A stretch of DNA of 64,000 nt, taken from NCBI GenBank assembly GCA_947243845.1, contig CAMXIF010000015.1, positions 1 through 64,000 on the forward strand, read 5' to 3'. Positions 46,078 to 54,965 of this stretch are shown here, piece by piece. A program made the translations under genes and the position numbers. Within the stretch, counting starts at the first letter, position 1; the number at the start of each line of letters is the position of its first letter. The notes under the pieces are model-generated. The model was not told the origin of the DNA, ran no database searches, and saw only the letters and a program-made list of their open reading frames with translations. Source of the DNA: an uncultured bacterium. Lineage in GTDB: Bacteria; Bacillota; Clostridia; Lachnospirales; Lachnospiraceae.

Positions 46078-47217
46078 ATGTCCAGAAGAGGCGATAATAT
46101 CAGGAAACGAACAGACGGAAGGTGGGAAGGAAGATATCAGACGCTATCGGCAAATGGTGAAAAGAAATATCATTCGGTTTATGGAAAGTCCTATAGCGAG
46201 GTTAAAGAAAAACTTTCCAACAAGATGTATATGTTAAAGAATCCCGCATTATGCCGTATGAGTGAGTCTGCCGCAAACGCTAAAATATCATGTGACGGCA
46301 TCAGGTTTTGTACCGTTGTGGAAGAATGGCTTAATAAAGTAGAAGAAACCAGAAAATACTCTACATATATCAAATACAAAAACATTTATCAGTGCCATAT
46401 CCGGTCTTTGTTTTCTGATGATTATCTTACCCAGATAACAAATGATTCTATTCAAGACAAAATTGCTGTGCTGAATATTTCTGATTCTACCAGACATAGT
46501 GTACTGGCGGTCATTCGTCAGACACTTCGATATGTGGAAGACAGATATGGTTATTCGATAACGATCATATCAGACAAATCCATCCGCAAAAAACCCTGTT
46601 TCGTAGAAATTATGAACCGCACAGAACAAGCCAGGCTCATGCAGTTTTTACACCGGGATATGAATATTTCCAAAGCAGGCATATTTCTTTGTTTGTCTAC
46701 CGGGCTTCGATTGGGTGAAGTGTGTGCCTTAAAATGGACGGATATCGATGCAGAACAAAAATTGCTCCATGTGAACAGAACTGTACAGAGAATCGAGAGT
46801 AAGGACGGGTTTAAGAAAACAATCCTTTTAGAGTCATCTCCTAAAAGTATCTTCTCTAATCGAGAAATTCCCATGCCGGACAATTTGCTGCCGCTCCTTA
46901 TGGCGTTTAAAAGAGCAGGACAGAAATATGTTCTTTGCATGGATAAGCCCATGGAACCGAGGACATACCAGAATCATTTCAAAAAATATCTGAAAATCAT
47001 AAACGCACCTAACTATAATTTCCATACATTGCGGCATACCTTTGCTACAAATTGTGTTGATAGCGGTATGGATATTAAGAGTCTTAGTGAAATCCTGGGA
47101 CATTCTGACGTACAAATCACATTAAACAGATATGTTCATCCAAGTATGGATACAAAAAGAAAATATATGAATGCCCTTTCCGCAGATTATGGTCAGTTAT
47201 GTGGTCATGCAGAGTAA
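46078..47217 (+). CDS. tyrosine recombinase/integrase
   Basis: A 379-residue site-specific recombinase of the phage/ICE integrase type. It has an AP2-like arm-binding start (RRTDGRWEGRY style), a SAM-like core-binding domain (about 78-170) and a complete catalytic domain: R211 in STGLRLGEV, H316 and R319 in HTLRHTF, H342 in LGHSDVQ and nucleophile Y352 in RYVHPS. All key residues are present, so it may be active. AAAGGAG precedes the start. No excisionase, phage or conjugation gene accompanies it, so it is either a solitary remnant or a minimal self-mobile unit. Confidence 0.93.
   Translation: MSRRGDNIRKRTDGRWEGRYQTLSANGEKKYHSVYGKSYSEVKEKLSNKMYMLKNPALCRMSESAANAKISCDGIRFCTVVEEWLNKVEETRKYSTYIKYKNIYQCHIRSLFSDDYLTQITNDSIQDKIAVLNISDSTRHSVLAVIRQTLRYVEDRYGYSITIISDKSIRKKPCFVEIMNRTEQARLMQFLHRDMNISKAGIFLCLSTGLRLGEVCALKWTDIDAEQKLLHVNRTVQRIESKDGFKKTILLESSPKSIFSNREIPMPDNLLPLLMAFKRAGQKYVLCMDKPMEPRTYQNHFKKYLKIINAPNYNFHTLRHTFATNCVDSGMDIKSLSEILGHSDVQITLNRYVHPSMDTKRKYMNALSADYGQLCGHAE
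47187..47207 (+). repeat. paired GGTCA repeat, right copy
   Basis: TTATGGTCA-N5-GTGGTCA within the C-terminal codons of the integrase (encoding YGQLCGH). It matches the left copy at 46041-46061 in 16 non-spacer positions; only the five-base spacer and flanks differ. Confidence 0.5.
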
Positions 47218-47245
47218 ATCTCCCGCATTTATAAACATAAACAAT

Positions 47246-47284
47246 AAACCCTTCTCAGAATATCGAATTCTGTGAAGGGTTTTT
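47246..47284 (+). terminator. terminator of integrase
   Basis: AAACCCTTC-T-CAGAAT pairs with ATTCTG-T-GAAGGGTTT (one internal mismatch), followed by TT. It lies 29 bases after the integrase stop. Confidence 0.75.
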
Positions 47285-47291
47285 GTCTAAG

Positions 47292-47323
47292 AAACCGCCA
47301 TACAGGGATTCCCTGCATGACGG
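47292..47323 (-). terminator. probable terminator of the histidine kinase gene
   Basis: A near-perfect inverted repeat centred on GGGATTCCC (arms 47295-47308 and 47310-47323, with two wobble pairs) is followed on the minus strand by TTTCTT, 110 bases after the kinase stop. Confidence 0.5.
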
Positions 47324-47433
47324 CAAAATCTGATTTACAAGTTCTTGCATCTTACATCATAAAATTGTATATTTTGCATATTTTATCAAATAAACTGCCA
47401 AAATCTGCTGCGTCCTCACCTAACATATCAACT

Positions 47434-48681
47434 TCAATTCATCCTCTCCCGGCGAATCTCCATCAGACAATAACTCCCGCCTTCCTCACAGTTTCCAAAC
47501 CGAATCTTCCCTCCATGTGCCAGGATAATCTTCTTCACAATCTGCAGTCCATGAATATCATTCCCTGGTGTACCTTTCTTCCTACTGCACAGTCTGTGCA
47601 AGATCTCTTCGGAATAACCCACACCATTATCTGCATATCGGATACGGCACTTTCTCGTTTCTTCCCACATGGATATCTGTATCCTCACGGTGTCATTTTG
47701 ACCGCCATGTTTGAGGCTGTTGTTAATAAGGTTGCGAAACATACGCATGAAAAGCTGTCTGTCTGCCTTCACGCACATACTCTCCGCACCCTGCGCGATC
47801 CATATGTCGATTTCCAACTGTTCCGGTAAGGAATCATTCAGAAACTCTGCTGCTATCGTTCTGATAATTTCAACCGGACGGATTTTTTCCCGTCTGAGCG
47901 TCTGCATGGAATATTCCAGCTGGGACGTAAGGTTCAAATCCGCAATCAATTCCTTCATCACCAGGCTCTGATGCCGGATCATGGACGCCTGCTGCCTTGC
48001 CTCTGCCGGCAGCTCTTCACCATGCTCCAATGTATCCGCATAGCCCATCACCACAGATAAGGGTGTACGGATATCATGGGAAACACCCGCAATCCACTCA
48101 ATCCTCGCCTTTTCTCTTTTCCTGGTGTAACGTCTGGTAAAGAAGAAAGCCAGCACCACGATCCAGGCAAAATTGACCAAAAAGTAAGACCACCAGATTC
48201 TCTTGATAAAATCCATCCAGGAAATCGGAAACTCCAGATTATATTTCCAGACAGCATCCTTTTGCAGACCTACCACCATAATCCGGTCTTCCCACACTCT
48301 AAGCTGCACAGGATATCCTTTCAGGTAATAGCGTGTCATGCGGGCAATATCCGCCTGTGTGTAAGAGTCTTGCAGTTCTTCCGGTTTTCGGATGCTCCAT
48401 ACCACCTGTCCGCTTTCATCTAAAAGCATCGCCCATTGATCCTGTTTTACAAACTCCTGCTTCATTTCTTCCGCAAGCTCATAACCGTTTTCGGTAAGCG
48501 TAAGAGCCTCCATAACGGTTCCGCCATAAATATAACTTATATCCATATTTCTATATGCAAAAGCCGCCACCAGCAAAAATACAATGTTTAATGCCCCTAC
48601 CAGCAAAATGATCATGACCAGAATGGCCACCCCATATAGAAATAATCTGACAGCTTTTTTATAATTATACTTCTGGCTCAT
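47434..48681 (-). CDS. two-component sensor histidine kinase
   Basis: A 415-residue membrane kinase. Two spans (about 12-42 and 163-182) flank an extracytoplasmic domain of about 120 residues. The dimerisation helix has GVSHDIRTPLSV with phospho-acceptor H202. The ATPase domain has NLINNSLKHG, ADNGVGYSEE and the final GGKIRFGNCEEGG. There is no clear HAMP domain. The ATG at 48681 has GAGAGG upstream and is preferred over the ATG at 48708. It follows the response regulator gene by 68 bases, so they form a pair. The divergent ABC exporter is a likely target. Confidence 0.92.
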   Translation of the reverse strand: MSQKYNYKKAVRLFLYGVAILVMIILLVGALNIVFLLVAAFAYRNMDISYIYGGTVMEALTLTENGYELAEEMKQEFVKQDQWAMLLDESGQVVWSIRKPEELQDSYTQADIARMTRYYLKGYPVQLRVWEDRIMVVGLQKDAVWKYNLEFPISWMDFIKRIWWSYFLVNFAWIVVLAFFFTRRYTRKREKARIEWIAGVSHDIRTPLSVVMGYADTLEHGEELPAEARQQASMIRHQSLVMKELIADLNLTSQLEYSMQTLRREKIRPVEIIRTIAAEFLNDSLPEQLEIDIWIAQGAESMCVKADRQLFMRMFRNLINNSLKHGGQNDTVRIQISMWEETRKCRIRYADNGVGYSEEILHRLCSRKKGTPGNDIHGLQIVKKIILAHGGKIRFGNCEEGGSYCLMEIRRERMN

Positions 48682-48749
48682 TTGTCTTTTCCTCTCACTG
48701 CACTCCATGTTAAAGCCTTAAATTGTCAATTGGGAATTAAATGTTCTTC

Positions 48750-49475
48750 TCAAATCAATCGATACCCCAATCCTCTCACAGTCAGAAGGTATTTCGGATG
48801 AGAAGGGTCCTCCTCTATCTTTTCCCTCAGTCTGCGGATATGGACGATCAGGGTGTTCTCATAGCCATAATTTTCTTCCCGCCAGACCGCATCACACAGG
48901 GCATCGATGGTCACAATCCGCCCTCTTTCCTGCGCCAGTTTTTGTAAGATGGCATACTCTTTTGCCGTGAGGGTAACTTCCGCATCCGTTTCTTTTATAT
49001 CAAAGTTCTCTTCCCTGTGCCAATATACTACCCCGCTTCCCATATCCACTCGACACGCACCCAGTGCGACTATCTCTTCCTCCCGCATATCCTTCGCCCG
49101 ATATACACGCTTCAACACGGCCTTTACCCGCAGGATCAGTTCCTCTGGCAGAAAAGGCTTTGTGATATAATCATCCGCGCCAAGCCCCAGGCCCCGCAGC
49201 CTGTTCTCATCTTCATCCCGTGCTGAAAGAAAGATGACCGGTACTTCCGAATTTTTTTGCAGCTCTTCAAAAAGAGAGAACCCATCTCCGTCCGGCAGCA
49301 TCACATCCAGAAGAACCAAGTGGGGCGCTTCTTTATGAAACCATTCTCTGGCCTGCCTGCAGTCCGCGGCTGTGATCACCTTGTAGAAACCTGCCCGCTG
49401 TAAAAAACTGCATACCATTTCCCGCAGTGTCTTCTCATCATCTACCAATAAGATTTTATATTCATTTATATGCAT
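48750..49475 (-). CDS. OmpR-family response regulator
   Basis: A 241-residue regulator. The receiver domain has the acidic pair at 12-13 (LLVDDE), phospho-acceptor D57 in LVLLDVMLPDGDG, and KPF near 107. The winged helix domain follows (about 145-238), with TAKEYAILQKLAQERG and the recognition stretch YENTLIVHIRRLREKIE, close to the VanR/NisR/SpaR group. It is expected to bind direct repeats. Two near-identical 19-nt sites (49596-49614 and 50327-50345) in the upstream region are candidates. Confidence 0.94.
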   Translation of the reverse strand: MHINEYKILLVDDEKTLREMVCSFLQRAGFYKVITAADCRQAREWFHKEAPHLVLLDVMLPDGDGFSLFEELQKNSEVPVIFLSARDEDENRLRGLGLGADDYITKPFLPEELILRVKAVLKRVYRAKDMREEEIVALGACRVDMGSGVVYWHREENFDIKETDAEVTLTAKEYAILQKLAQERGRIVTIDALCDAVWREENYGYENTLIVHIRRLREKIEEDPSHPKYLLTVRGLGYRLI

Positions 49476-49595
49476 CCGAAATTTTCCCGCCTTTCTGTCA
49501 TGAAAAAGGATCAGGCTATGCTATTTTCAATTTGCAGTCCTCTTTCATCTACTATTATATTACTTACCAGTTTTCGGGAAAAGATATGCGGCTGC

Positions 49596-49614
49596 TTCTT
49601 AAGGTAAATGTAAT
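49596..49614 (+). promoter_or_regulatory. 19-nt site, copy 1
   Basis: TTCTTAAGGTAAATGTAAT matches the site at 50327-50345 in 18 of 19 positions. It lies 120 bases from the response regulator start and upstream of it on the minus strand. It may be a binding site for that regulator. Confidence 0.5.
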
Positions 49615-49757
49615 GATGACGTTACTTTTCACACCCATGCCAATATGCCAGCCTGAACAGATAGAAAATCCTTGGCTAACGTGTAAAAAAGTAACATGAT
49701 GACAAAAACAGCACCTCAAACGGTGCTATTTTCTCGTCAGATACTTATCCAATACAT

Positions 49758-49970
49758 TTAAAATATTACTTTGACAGAATCCGGAACCTTCTTTCCCCAA
49801 AAGACCTCCTCCACGTCATGACAAAACCATATCAAATCATAATCATTTCCCTTACAAAATTGTTGAATATCATTAAGTTCTTTGGCATGTTTACTATTCT
49901 TCTCATACTCATCTGTATCAATGCAATAAATGACCTTGGTCTCCAAACACAATATCATTTGTATTGCCAT
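49758..49970 (-). pseudogene. fragment of an RloB-like/AAA-partner protein
   Basis: A 70-residue frame containing KVIYCIDTDEYEKN and YDLIWFCHDVEEVFWGKK. This reads like the middle of small acidic proteins that accompany AAA ATPases in RloA/RloB-type modules, where CIDTD and the HDVE segment are inner motifs. A true protein would have about 100 more residues before it and some after. The assignment is from memory of the pattern and is tentative. It starts 6 bases after the stop of the ATPase fragment, as in an operon. Confidence 0.4.
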
Positions 49971-49976
49971 ACTCTG

Positions 49977-50204
49977 CTACTCCACCAGATAATTGGTACT
50001 CATCATCACATTTTGAAAAATTTTCACAGCTGTTATAAGCGCAGATTTTCCGGAACCATTTTCACCATAGATGGCTTTTACCCTGTATTTCTCCGGATTA
50101 AAATTCTTGTCAATCGTTTTATTATAAAAATCCAGACGCACGTCCTCTTTAATGCATTTCACTCCGGAAATCGTGAGATTTAATAGATAAAGTTGATCTG
50201 TCAT
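49977..50204 (-). pseudogene. truncated AAA ATPase (N-terminal fragment)
   Basis: A 75-residue frame that begins like an AAA_15/AAA_21 ATPase of defence or overcoming-lysogeny type: MTDQLYLLNLTISGVKCIKE, a beta-hairpin region, then Walker A YGENGSGKSALITAVKIF. It stops at once after this. Walker B and all later motifs are missing, so it cannot be an active ATPase. A full member has about 400 residues. Together with the next fragment it looks like a deleted two-gene module. Confidence 0.7.
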
Positions 50205-50326
50205 CTTTATACCTCATTTTTAGTAATATGATTTCCAATTTCTATAAAAATTACAAAATGTAATATTTTAATTTTACCTGTATTATTTAGATTTTTAATT
50301 CAAAAGGCAATGAAAATCCAAAATAT

Positions 50327-50345
50327 TTCTTAAGGTAACTGTAAT
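50327..50345 (+). promoter_or_regulatory. 19-nt site, copy 2
   Basis: TTCTTAAGGTAACTGTAAT, 180 bases upstream of the ABC transporter ATPase. About 18 bases downstream TAAGTAAT could serve as a -10 region, so the site occupies the place of a -35 box, as expected for an activator of the OmpR family. The rest of 50346-50500 has no gene. Confidence 0.5.
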
Positions 50346-50523
50346 CCCCTCTTCATCGCTGCGTAAGTAATCTCCCGTATCCTGAATATATCAAGGCTTC
50401 GGCAACACCCGGCGGCAGACATAAGACTTACGAGCATGTAAATGGCAGTCCACAGAAACATCCTCAGACAGGCTTATACGATTTGCCGCTCCGGGAAATT
50501 AACACAAGAAAGGATGATACACC

Positions 50524-51444
50524 ATGTCAACACAAAATCTGGTAGAAACCCATAATCTCACAAAACAGTACGGCAGATTCCGCTGTGTCAATGCCGTCAA
50601 CATGCAGGTAACGTCCGGCGCCATCTACGGTTTCTTAGGCCCCAACGGCGCCGGCAAATCCACCACGCTAAAGATGATTCTCGGTCTGGCCAGACCTACC
50701 GAGGGGGATATTACGCTCTTTGGCATCCCAGTCAATGAGAAGAACCGCATCAAACTTCTCTCGCAGACCGGCTCACTGATTGAATCCCCCAGCTACTACG
50801 GGCATCTGAGCGGAGAGGAAAATCTGCGTATTATCCAGACTCTCAAAGGCTGTTCCAAGAAAGATGTCGATGAGGTATTAAAAATTGTCCGTCTGGACAG
50901 TGCCCGTCATAAACTCGTCAACCACTATTCTCTTGGTATGAAACAGCGCCTTGGTCTGGCATCCGCCCTGTTGGGCTTTCCCAGACTTTTGATTCTGGAC
51001 GAACCCACGAACGGTCTGGATCCCGCCGGCATCCAGGAGATGCGGGAACTGATCTGCTCTCTGCCGTCTGCCTATGGTATGACCGTCCTGGTCTCCTCCC
51101 ATCTGCTCAGTGAGATCGATCAGATGGCAGACCACGTAGGGATTATCCGCAAGGGCGAGTTGGTCTATCAAAACACCTTGGAATCCCTTCATGCCCATGC
51201 CAGATCCCAAATTGCACTGCGTGTCAGCCATGCGGCTGTCGCTGCCGACCTGCTTCGCCAGGACGGGATTGACACATCACAGGAAGAGGATTATCTGTTG
51301 TTTCCCATGATGGAGGATTCTTATGTAGCTAATCTGTGCAGGCGGCTTATCGCCCAGAATATATCTCTCTACCGCGTAGAAAAGCGAGAAACAAGTCTGG
51401 AAGATATTTTCTTATCCCTGACTGGAAAGGAGAGTAGTTTATGA
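50524..51444 (+). CDS. ABC exporter ATPase, LanF/BcrA-like
   Basis: A 306-residue ATPase. Walker A is GPNGAGKST near residue 40, the Q-loop is SLIESPSYYGHLSGEEN, the signature is YSLGMKQRLGLA and Walker B is LLILDEPTNGLD. The form (LSQTGSLIESPSYYGHL) is that of transporters that protect cells from lantibiotics and other membrane-active peptides (LanF, BcrA). It overlaps the next gene by 4 bases. AAAGGA precedes the start. It is divergent from the histidine kinase and response regulator, which likely turn it on. Confidence 0.9.
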   Translation: MSTQNLVETHNLTKQYGRFRCVNAVNMQVTSGAIYGFLGPNGAGKSTTLKMILGLARPTEGDITLFGIPVNEKNRIKLLSQTGSLIESPSYYGHLSGEENLRIIQTLKGCSKKDVDEVLKIVRLDSARHKLVNHYSLGMKQRLGLASALLGFPRLLILDEPTNGLDPAGIQEMRELICSLPSAYGMTVLVSSHLLSEIDQMADHVGIIRKGELVYQNTLESLHAHARSQIALRVSHAAVAADLLRQDGIDTSQEEDYLLFPMMEDSYVANLCRRLIAQNISLYRVEKRETSLEDIFLSLTGKESSL

Positions 51445-52193
51445 TCACACTTCGAACAGAATTTCAAAAGATTAAGAGAAGAAGAGTCGGCCTGACCATG
51501 TCCGTCCTGATCAGTGTACAGTTTGCATGGTTTCTCTGGGCTACGAAAAGTCCTGGTGAAAAAGAACTTGCCCAAGGCTGGATAGAACTGCTCCAAATCC
51601 TGCCGTTACTCAATGTCATTATGATGCCTACCTTTATGTCGGTACTGGCCTCCCGCCTCAGTGACCTGGAGCACAAGGGCAATACTTACAAGCAGCTTAA
51701 GACGCTGCGCCGACCGGGCATCCTTTTTGACGCCAAGGTAATCTGCGGCCTGCTTTTCGTAGCCGCTATCTCCATCGGGCAGATAGCCTTTTTACTGGTT
51801 TTAGGATTCTGCCGTCACTATTTGGGAAGTCCGGATATGCACTATTATGCGCTGGCCCTGGTCTTTAACTTTGCCTGCTGCCTTTCCCTGTATTTACTGC
51901 AGCTGAATCTATCCCTGCTTTTCTTTAACCAGATGATTCCTCTGGTAGTGGGACTATGCGGCTCACTTCTGGGATTGATACTGATGTACATCAAAATGTA
52001 TTCTTTTCTGCCCTGGGGCGGCTTTCTATCCTGCGCACTGGCGGGGATGGACTGGAACATCGAGACCCGGATCGTGACGTATTTTTACAGGGAACATTCT
52101 GCGATAGAATATTGCGCCATCGGAATGGTCTTTATATGGATTATTGTATTTTATGTGACAGGCAGAATCGCATTTACACGCAAAGAAGTCTGA
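51441..52193 (+). CDS. ABC exporter permease, LanE-like
   Basis: A 250-residue membrane subunit with six predicted spans. It begins ITLRTEFQKIKRRRVGLTM, a basic segment before the first span that is typical of LanE/MutE-type permeases. It pairs with the ATPase whose stop it overlaps and with the permease encoded 39 bases downstream. No lantibiotic structural gene or modification enzyme is nearby, so it likely gives resistance to peptides made by others. Confidence 0.8.
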   Translation: MITLRTEFQKIKRRRVGLTMSVLISVQFAWFLWATKSPGEKELAQGWIELLQILPLLNVIMMPTFMSVLASRLSDLEHKGNTYKQLKTLRRPGILFDAKVICGLLFVAAISIGQIAFLLVLGFCRHYLGSPDMHYYALALVFNFACCLSLYLLQLNLSLLFFNQMIPLVVGLCGSLLGLILMYIKMYSFLPWGGFLSCALAGMDWNIETRIVTYFYREHSAIEYCAIGMVFIWIIVFYVTGRIAFTRKEV

Positions 52194-52232
52194 TGAAATA
52201 AATGAGTATGAAGCAATGAGGAGGAAACGTAC

Positions 52233-52970
52233 ATGAAGATATCTTATCAAAGGGCCGTTAAGGCCGAACAATTGAAACTAAAGCGAAGCCCGGTATGGCT
52301 GGCTTTCTTTGCACTGCCAATTATTTCCGCTTTCTTTGGAACCGTCAATTATAGAATAAATATCAGCATCCTGAAGTCGGAATGGTACAGTCTGTGGAGT
52401 CAGCATTCCCTCTTTTTATGTTACTTTTTTATGCCTGCGCTGATTGGCACCTACTGCTCCTATCTTTGGCGCTTGGAGCACACGCATCACAACTGGAACA
52501 GTTTCCTGACTGCGCCTGTACCGATTGTCAGTCTCTATCTGGGGAAATTGACACAAGCTGTGTTTATGGCGATACTGGGGAATGCATGGATTTTTTTGCT
52601 ATTCTATGTATGCGGCAGATTTGCCGGTATCAATGCCGCCTTCCCCTCAGAGGCTTTGGAGTGGTTTCTCTGCGGTCTCTTGGGTACAGTCGTCATCTGT
52701 TGTGTGCAGCTTTTGTTTTCCCTGATCATCCGCTCTTTCGCCATTCCCATTGGTATTGCCCTCTTAGGCGGGGTCCTGGGACTCATGATGACTAACCAGG
52801 ATCACGGGCTGGACTATCCTTATTCTATCTATTGTATGGGCATGCGCGCCAACAATCCCGGCATGGAAGTGGATGTAGCGACTCTTATGATCAATTCCCT
52901 TGGTTATATTATCACCTTTGCCGTCCTGACAATCCTATATTTGCGCAGGCGGGAGATCTCTGCCAATTAG
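52233..52970 (+). CDS. ABC exporter permease, LanG-like
   Basis: A 245-residue permease with six spans, the second membrane subunit of the exporter. It begins ISYQRAVKAEQLKLKRSPVW, the same basic lead-in seen in LanE/LanG proteins. GAGGAGG lies nine bases before the start. After its stop, 52971-53349 holds no recognisable gene. That stretch has only a seven-base inverted repeat (AGCGACA / TGTCGCT at 53211-53239), which may be a weak terminator. Confidence 0.8.
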   Translation: MKISYQRAVKAEQLKLKRSPVWLAFFALPIISAFFGTVNYRINISILKSEWYSLWSQHSLFLCYFFMPALIGTYCSYLWRLEHTHHNWNSFLTAPVPIVSLYLGKLTQAVFMAILGNAWIFLLFYVCGRFAGINAAFPSEALEWFLCGLLGTVVICCVQLLFSLIIRSFAIPIGIALLGGVLGLMMTNQDHGLDYPYSIYCMGMRANNPGMEVDVATLMINSLGYIITFAVLTILYLRRREISAN

Positions 52971-53349
52971 TAACCCCAAAGTCACATTCCAAGAAACAGG
53001 TCATGGCTGATTAAGGGAAAGGAGACAGGAGAAGCACAATCCAAACAAAGCTAAGATAATCAGCAATGCCGTCCGGAAATATTTGTGAGTTAACGGGAAT
53101 CCTGATATAATGAACCTGGATTCAGCAATCTGCAAACATGGATTTAACCCTTTGAACGGTTATAAAATTTATAAAGACAGATGCATGCAATGAGATTAAC
53201 ACTTATGAAAAGCGACATCGGCAAATAGCTAGTGTCGCTATTTCACTTGAGAAAGTAAAGGGCAGCAAACCAAGATAAATTACAATCCAGCTCCTTTCCT
53301 GTCACAAAGACATGGGAACGTTGTCTAATTAAATAGGGAGGTATAATTT

Positions 53350-54201
53350 ATGCACAGACAAACGAATGAAGAATTACAGGTTTTAATTGACAAAGCCACA
53401 TCAGGGGATAAAAAAGCCCTTGAAACACTTATTGTGGGTGTGCAGGATATTGTCTTCAATTTATCTTTGCGGATGCTCGGTACATTTGCAGATGCGGAAG
53501 ATGCCACGCAGGATATTCTGCTAAAGATGATTACTCACCTTTCTTCTTTTAGAGGTGACAGTTCATTTACCACATGGGTATTTCGCATTGCGTCCAATCA
53601 CCTAAAGAATTACAAAAAGCATATGTTCGCCCATTATCCATTGAGTTTTGAATACTATGGGAATGACATAGAAAACGGAGAAATCCGAGATGTGCCAGAC
53701 CTAACACAAAATGTAGAAAGAGATATTTTAGCCGAAGAGTTGAAAATGTCCTGTACCAATGTGATGTTGCAATGTCTTGATGTGGAGAGCAGGTGCATTT
53801 TCATATTGGGTACAATGTTTAAGATTGACAGCCGGATTGCGGGAGATATTCTGGACATAACCCCGGAAACATATCGCAAGCGGCTTTCACGGATACGTAA
53901 GAAAATGGCAGACTTTTTAAGTGCATACTGTGGAGAATATGGTGGTGGCAAATGTAAATGCAAAGACCGAGTGAATTATGCGATACAAAACCACCGGCTG
54001 AACCCGTTGCAGCTGGATTATATGACTGCTGCGGAAATTCCTGTTCAGACTATGATCGATGTTAAAAACGCCATGGAAGAGATTGACGCTTTATCGCAGG
54101 ACTTTACATTCTGCAAAGCCTACCAATCTTCCGAACACATAAAGTCTTTTATACAGGAATTTTTAGATTCCACACAGTTTTCTATTGTCCGGAAATCATA
54201 A
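53350..54201 (+). CDS. ECF-like sigma-70 factor with C-terminal extension
   Basis: A 283-residue sigma factor. Region 2 runs through VQDIVFNLSLRMLGTFADAEDATQDILLK with the core-binding DAEDATQDIL and SSFTTWVFRIASNHLKNY (about 30-95). Region 4 is EELKMSCTNVMLQCLDVESRCIFILG to DITPETYRKRLSRIRKKM. After the normal end (about 193) comes an extra 90 residues starting YCGEYGGGKCKCKD, a Cys-rich motif, then a helical domain. That tail is known in some extended ECF sigmas and may sense or hold the factor inactive, since no anti-sigma gene is near. GGGAGG precedes the start. It is followed after 15 bases by the DUF2461 gene. Confidence 0.85.
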   Translation: MHRQTNEELQVLIDKATSGDKKALETLIVGVQDIVFNLSLRMLGTFADAEDATQDILLKMITHLSSFRGDSSFTTWVFRIASNHLKNYKKHMFAHYPLSFEYYGNDIENGEIRDVPDLTQNVERDILAEELKMSCTNVMLQCLDVESRCIFILGTMFKIDSRIAGDILDITPETYRKRLSRIRKKMADFLSAYCGEYGGGKCKCKDRVNYAIQNHRLNPLQLDYMTAAEIPVQTMIDVKNAMEEIDALSQDFTFCKAYQSSEHIKSFIQEFLDSTQFSIVRKS

Positions 54202-54216
54202 AGGAGATGACAGACT

Positions 54217-54900
54217 ATGAATACACAATTAATTTTTGACTATTTATCATTGCTAAGCGTTAATAATAACCGTGAATGGTATCACGCCAACAAGAATGAT
54301 TACAAAAAGGCAAACGCTGAATTTGAAGATTTATTGCAGACATTGATTCTGGAAATCGGAAAATTTGACAACAGCGTTCTACATAACAATCCAAAAGACC
54401 TTACGTTTAAGATTGTAAGGGACACCCGTTTTAGCCATGACAAATCACCATATAATCCTGCGTTCCGTGCCCATATCTCCTCCAAAGGGAAACTGCCAAT
54501 TCCTGTCGGCTATTATCTTATGTTAAAACCGGGCAATCAATCTTTTATAGGCGGCGGATTGTTCGCAGATATGTTTAAGGATGCAACGATGATGATACGG
54601 GATTATATCGTCCGGAATAGCAAGGAATGGGAAAAGATTATCCACCAGCCGGATTTTGCAAAATATTTTACTGTAAAGGGATCGACTCTAAAAAATGTTC
54701 CTGCAGGATATGAGAAGGAACATCCTCAGGCAGACTACCTGAAATTTAAAAGCTGGTATCTGGAATACCCGCTAAAAGATGAAGAAGTGAAAAATGCAGA
54801 AATATTTCTTGCTAAGGCAGTAGAACTTTTCCAAATCATGAAGCCTTTTAACGATTATCTGAACAAAGCGCTTGTTGACTTTCAAATGCCTGCAAGATAA
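54217..54900 (+). CDS. DUF2461 (TIGR02453) domain protein
   Basis: A 227-residue protein matching DUF2461: NNNREWYHANKNDYKKANAEF near the start, then IVRDTRFSHDKSPYNPAFRAH, YYLMLKPGNQSFIGGGLF and the C-terminal alpha part. The function is unknown. The conserved Arg, Asp and His residues around RDTRFSHDKSPY suggest an active site. AAAGGAG precedes the start, and the gene is placed directly after the sigma factor, so it is probably cotranscribed and may be the target or partner in the same stress response. Confidence 0.85.
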   Translation: MNTQLIFDYLSLLSVNNNREWYHANKNDYKKANAEFEDLLQTLILEIGKFDNSVLHNNPKDLTFKIVRDTRFSHDKSPYNPAFRAHISSKGKLPIPVGYYLMLKPGNQSFIGGGLFADMFKDATMMIRDYIVRNSKEWEKIIHQPDFAKYFTVKGSTLKNVPAGYEKEHPQADYLKFKSWYLEYPLKDEEVKNAEIFLAKAVELFQIMKPFNDYLNKALVDFQMPAR

Positions 54901-54911
54901 GAAATAGCTTG

Positions 54912-54946
54912 AACAGATTGGCTTACGATATGTATGCCAATCTGTT
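54912..54946. terminator. bidirectional hairpin between convergent genes
   Basis: Perfect 11-base inverted repeat (AACAGATTGGC / GCCAATCTGTT) with a 13-base loop. T tracts are short. It lies between the DUF2461 stop and the small acidic protein stop. Confidence 0.55.
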
Positions 54947-54965
54947 ATCAATAACTGTTAAAGTT

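Noticed and set aside
46078..47217. Prophage or conjugative element around the integrase
   Set aside because: The genes on both sides are ordinary metabolic and signalling genes; no structural, replication or transfer genes are present.
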